From Pseudomonas oligotrophica (GTDB lineage Bacteria > Pseudomonadota > Gammaproteobacteria > Pseudomonadales > Pseudomonadaceae): a stretch of DNA of 64,000 nucleotides. The position numbers and the translations under genes were made by a program. Positions within the stretch are counted from its first letter, which is position 1. The number at the start of each line of letters is the position of its first letter. The stretch covers positions 62,001 through 126,000 of the forward strand of contig NZ_JAKJRU010000009.1 in NCBI RefSeq assembly GCF_021726475.1, read 5' to 3'. The notes under the pieces were generated by a model, which saw only the letters and a list, made by a program, of their open reading frames with translations, was not told where the DNA came from and did no database searches. This document shows positions 61,524 through 64,000 of this stretch, in pieces.

Positions 61524-62987
61524 ATGACCCGTGAAAAACCCAAGAACCTCTGGCTGTCCCGCTGGGGCTTCATCCTTGCCGCGACCGGCTCGGCGGTCGG
61601 CCTGGGCAATATCTGGAAATTCCCCTACATCACCGGCGAGTACGGCGGCGGCGCCTTCGTGCTGATGTACCTGGCGTGCATCCTCGCGGTCGGCATCCCG
61701 GTGATGATGACCGAGATCGCCATCGGCCGCCGCGGCCGCGGCAGCCCCATCGACGCCATCGCCCGGGTGGTGCGCGAGAACGACGGCAACCCGGCCTGGA
61801 AGCTGGTCGGCGGCATGGCCATGCTGGCCGGCTTCATGATCCTCTGCTTCTACGTGGTGGTGGCCGGCTGGGCCTTCGCCTACACGGTCAAGATGCTCGA
61901 CGGCTCGCTGGCGGCGACCAGCGTCGAGGGCCTGGCGCAGACCTTCGAGGCGCACAACGCCAACCCCTGGGCGCTCGGCGGCTGGAGCGTGCTGGTGGCG
62001 CTGCTGACCCTGGCGATCGTCGGTCGCGGCGTGCAGGCCGGGGTCGAGCGCGCCTTCCGCTGGATGATGCCGGGGCTGGCGGTGATGCTCTTGGTGCTGG
62101 TCGGCTATGGCCTGACCAGCGGCGGCTTCGACGAGGGCTTCGCCTTCCTGTTCAGCTTCGACACCTCGAAGATCACCGGCGAGGCGCTGCTGGCGGCGCT
62201 CGGGCATGCCTTCTTCACCCTGAGCCTGGCCTCCGGCGCGATCCTCACCTACGGCTCCTACCTGCCGGATGGCCAGTCCATCGCTCGGACCACCTTCATG
62301 GTGGCGATCGCCGATACCTGCGTGGCGCTGCTGGCGGGGCTGGCGATCTTCCCGGTGATCTTCGCCAACGGCATGAGCCCGAGCGCCGGCCCGGGGCTGA
62401 TCTTCATGAGCCTGCCGCTGGCCTTCCAGCAGATGCCGTTCGGCACCCTGTTCGGCGTGCTGTTCTTCGCCATGGTCTCGGTCGCCGCGCTGTCCTCGGC
62501 GATCTCGATGATCGAGGCGACCGTCGCCTACCTCAACGAGAAGCACGGCATCAGCCGGGTCAAGGCGGCCATTGGCTCGGGTACGGTGCTGCTGGTCATC
62601 AGCCTGTTGGCGATGCTCTCGTTCAACGTCGGCGCCGAGTGGAAGCTGTTCGGCAGCACACTGTTCGACGCGCTGGACTACCTGACCTCGCGCTGGATGA
62701 TGCCGCTGGGCGGGATCTTCATGGCGGTGCTGGCCGGCTACTGCCTGCGCGGCGAGATCCTGCGCGACGAGCTGGGGCTGTCGCCGGCCGGCCATGCGCT
62801 GTGGCTGTTCATGGTGCGCTACGTCAGCCCGGTGCTGATCCTCATGGTGTTCCTGCATGCGCTCGGCTGGCTGGGCTTCGACCCGCTCGAGCGCTGGTAC
62901 TGGATCGCCAGCGCCATCGCCGCGCTGACCATCGTCGGCGAGGGCCTGCGCCGCTGTCGGCAGATGCCGGTGCTGGCCGGGCGCTGA
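61524..62987 (+). CDS. Neurotransmitter:Na+ symporter-family transporter (copy 2)
   Basis: A 487-residue NSS/SNF-family symporter with GFILAATGSAVGLGNIWKFPYIT and GEYGGGAFVLMYLACIL, similar to the transporter at 56730 across the core but without its long N-terminal extension. It would import aromatic or branched-chain amino acids with Na+. It lies 82 nt after maiA with an AGG ribosome site upstream of the ATG. Having one copy on each side of hpd-fah-maiA suggests duplication with different specificities. A terminator follows. Confidence 0.9.
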   Translation: MTREKPKNLWLSRWGFILAATGSAVGLGNIWKFPYITGEYGGGAFVLMYLACILAVGIPVMMTEIAIGRRGRGSPIDAIARVVRENDGNPAWKLVGGMAMLAGFMILCFYVVVAGWAFAYTVKMLDGSLAATSVEGLAQTFEAHNANPWALGGWSVLVALLTLAIVGRGVQAGVERAFRWMMPGLAVMLLVLVGYGLTSGGFDEGFAFLFSFDTSKITGEALLAALGHAFFTLSLASGAILTYGSYLPDGQSIARTTFMVAIADTCVALLAGLAIFPVIFANGMSPSAGPGLIFMSLPLAFQQMPFGTLFGVLFFAMVSVAALSSAISMIEATVAYLNEKHGISRVKAAIGSGTVLLVISLLAMLSFNVGAEWKLFGSTLFDALDYLTSRWMMPLGGIFMAVLAGYCLRGEILRDELGLSPAGHALWLFMVRYVSPVLILMVFLHALGWLGFDPLERWYWIASAIAALTIVGEGLRRCRQMPVLAGR

Positions 62988-63013
62988 GTCCGGTCGCCGG
63001 GGCCACAGTCCAG

Positions 63014-63039
63014 ACGCCAGCCGCGAGGCTGGCGTTTTT
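63014..63039 (+). terminator. Rho-independent terminator after the second symporter
   Basis: ACGCCAGCC (63014-63022) and GGCTGGCGT (63027-63035) form a perfect 9-bp stem around GCGA, immediately followed by TTTT. It lies 27 nt after the symporter stop and probably ends the aromatic amino-acid transcription unit. Confidence 0.85.
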
Positions 63040-63156
63040 CGTTGCGCGGCAGAGGCTCAAGTTCCTGACCAAGCGGCCGAAATATTGACCAAGATCAATG
63101 GAATGCACCGAGCGCAGGGAGCGATCACCCGTTCAGCCATTCCGGACATCCGCCCA

Positions 63157-64000
63157 ATGCCCAAGTCGCTCAAGTTCAGCCACAAGATATTGCTGGCCGC
63201 CGCGCTGGTGGTGATCGCCGCCTTTGCGCTGTTCACCCTCTACAACGACTACCTGCAACGCAACGCCATCCGCGCCAACCTGCAGAGCTACCTCGACGAG
63301 ATGGGCCAGGTCACCGCCGGCAACATCCAGAACTGGCTGAGCGGGCGCATCCTGCTGGTCGAAGGTGCCGCACAGTCGATCGCCAACGACAGCGAGCCGG
63401 CCAGCGTCAGCCGCCTGCTCGAACAGAAGGCGCTGGCCTCGTCGTTCATGTTCGCCTATGTCGGCACCGAGGACGGCGCCTTCGTCATGCGCCCGCAGGA
63501 AGACATGCCGGCCGACTACGATGCGCGCACCCGCCCGTGGTACCGCGATGCCCTCGCCGCCGGCGGCTCGACGCTCACCGAACCCTATGTCGATGCAGCC
63601 TCCGGCGGCCTGATCATGACCATCGCCACGCCGGTGCAGCGCGCCGGGCAGACCCTCGGCGTGGTCGGCGGCGACCTGGCGCTCGACACCCTGGTCAGGA
63701 TCATCAACGCGCTGGACTTCAACGGCATGGGCCACGCCTTCCTGATCAGCGCCGACGGCAAGATCCTCGTGCACCCCGAGGCAGGCAAGGTCAACAAGAC
63801 CCTCGGCGAGCTCTACCCGCAGGATACCCCGAGCCTGACCAGCCGCTTCGCCGAGGCCAGTCTCGGCGATAGCCGGCGCATCCTCGCCTTCAGCCCGGTC
63901 GAGGGCCTGCCCTCGGTGAAGTGGTACGTCGGCGTCTCCATCGACCGCGACAAGGCCTACGCCAGCCTGGCCAGCTTCCGCGCCTCGGCGTTCGTCGCCA
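63157..64000 (+). CDS. Amino-acid chemoreceptor (methyl-accepting, PctA-like), 5' part
   Basis: The first 281 codons of a chemoreceptor that runs past the window's end. It starts SLKFSHKILLAAALVVIAAF, a signal-anchor helix like that of P. aeruginosa PctA, and continues into a double-Cache periplasmic domain. The dCache_1AA ligand motif is visible: DYDARTRPWYRDA with Tyr, Arg, Trp, Tyr, then EPYVDA, and GGDLAL with the Asp that holds the ligand amino group. That implies chemotaxis to amino acids. The HAMP and signalling domains are not in the window. Placement after the amino-acid catabolic genes is suggestive. Confidence 0.88.
   Translation, partial: MPKSLKFSHKILLAAALVVIAAFALFTLYNDYLQRNAIRANLQSYLDEMGQVTAGNIQNWLSGRILLVEGAAQSIANDSEPASVSRLLEQKALASSFMFAYVGTEDGAFVMRPQEDMPADYDARTRPWYRDALAAGGSTLTEPYVDAASGGLIMTIATPVQRAGQTLGVVGGDLALDTLVRIINALDFNGMGHAFLISADGKILVHPEAGKVNKTLGELYPQDTPSLTSRFAEASLGDSRRILAFSPVEGLPSVKWYVGVSIDRDKAYASLASFRASAFVA

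Overview
The window is a high-GC chromosomal segment from a gammaproteobacterium of the Pseudomonas group, most likely the P. stutzeri (Stutzerimonas) / P. mendocina side of the family. Evidence: thiL-pgpA-ribA order, a copA-cueR / copZ / NalD-type regulator / Bcr-type transporter block, a PctA-type chemoreceptor, BqsRS-like regulators with PepSY partners, an FtnA-type ferritin, and many short GC-rich intergenic repeats of the kind found in pseudomonads. No phage, plasmid, insertion sequence, CRISPR array, tRNA or rRNA was seen. It reads as core and near-core chromosome with some lineage-specific metabolic clusters. Species assignment is inference only.

1-7.4 kb: end of thiL, pgpA, a retropepsin-like protease, ribA and a small membrane protein on the plus strand. 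Facing them is a vitamin B12 uptake operon, btuB-btuF-btuC-btuD, preceded by a cobalamin riboswitch and two competing hairpins that overlap at the btuB ribosome binding site. 7.4-16 kb: rhlE helicase, a flavoprotein, a ferritin, then copper homeostasis (copA-cueR and divergent copZ, each with a CueR-type promoter), a NalD-like TetR regulator and a Bcr/CflA exporter. 16-25 kb: a deaminase, a 369-bp gene-free region with DnaA-box-like sites, a YigZ protein, a Cys-rich copper protein, a NYN-LOTUS protein, a CHASE-GGDEF diguanylate cyclase, a PQQ-dependent dehydrogenase-like lipoprotein, and a frameshifted phnA/yjdM gene.

25-32 kb: cytochrome c4, then five co-directional minus-strand genes (class III aminotransferase, glutamine-synthetase-like ligase, phytanoyl-CoA-type dioxygenase, cyanase, cytosine deaminase) that look like a nitrogen-scavenging cluster. 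32-39 kb: sbcD-sbcC, almost 1 kb of repeats including a 39-bp tandem REP array, and a WYL-domain regulator of the CapW/BrxR kind with no defence genes beside it. 39-42.3 kb: a PepSY-PepSY-response regulator-sensor operon whose sensor carries an RExxE motif typical of the Fe(II) sensor BqsS, and a divergent CusF-like protein. 42-51 kb: pseudouridine synthase, solitary PilT/PilU ATPase, Fpg/Nei glycosylase, a translationally coupled thymidine/AMP-phosphorylase-like plus PRPP-synthetase pair, a sigma-54 activator and a DUF192 protein, separated by duplicated or triplicated repeats of about 100 bp.

51-64 kb: an amino-acid (mainly aromatic) catabolism region: Lrp regulator, fused indolepyruvate ferredoxin oxidoreductase, Glu/Leu/Phe/Val dehydrogenase, Na+-symporter, hpd, a short FAH-family hydrolase, maiA, a second Na+-symporter, and the start of an amino-acid chemoreceptor. 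Homogentisate dioxygenase (hmgA) is missing from this cluster.

No clearly new system can be claimed from sequence alone. The best candidates for follow-up are the phosphorylase/PRPP-synthetase operon beside its sigma-54 activator, the five-gene nitrogen cluster, the orphan WYL regulator with its palindrome, and the btuB expression platform.
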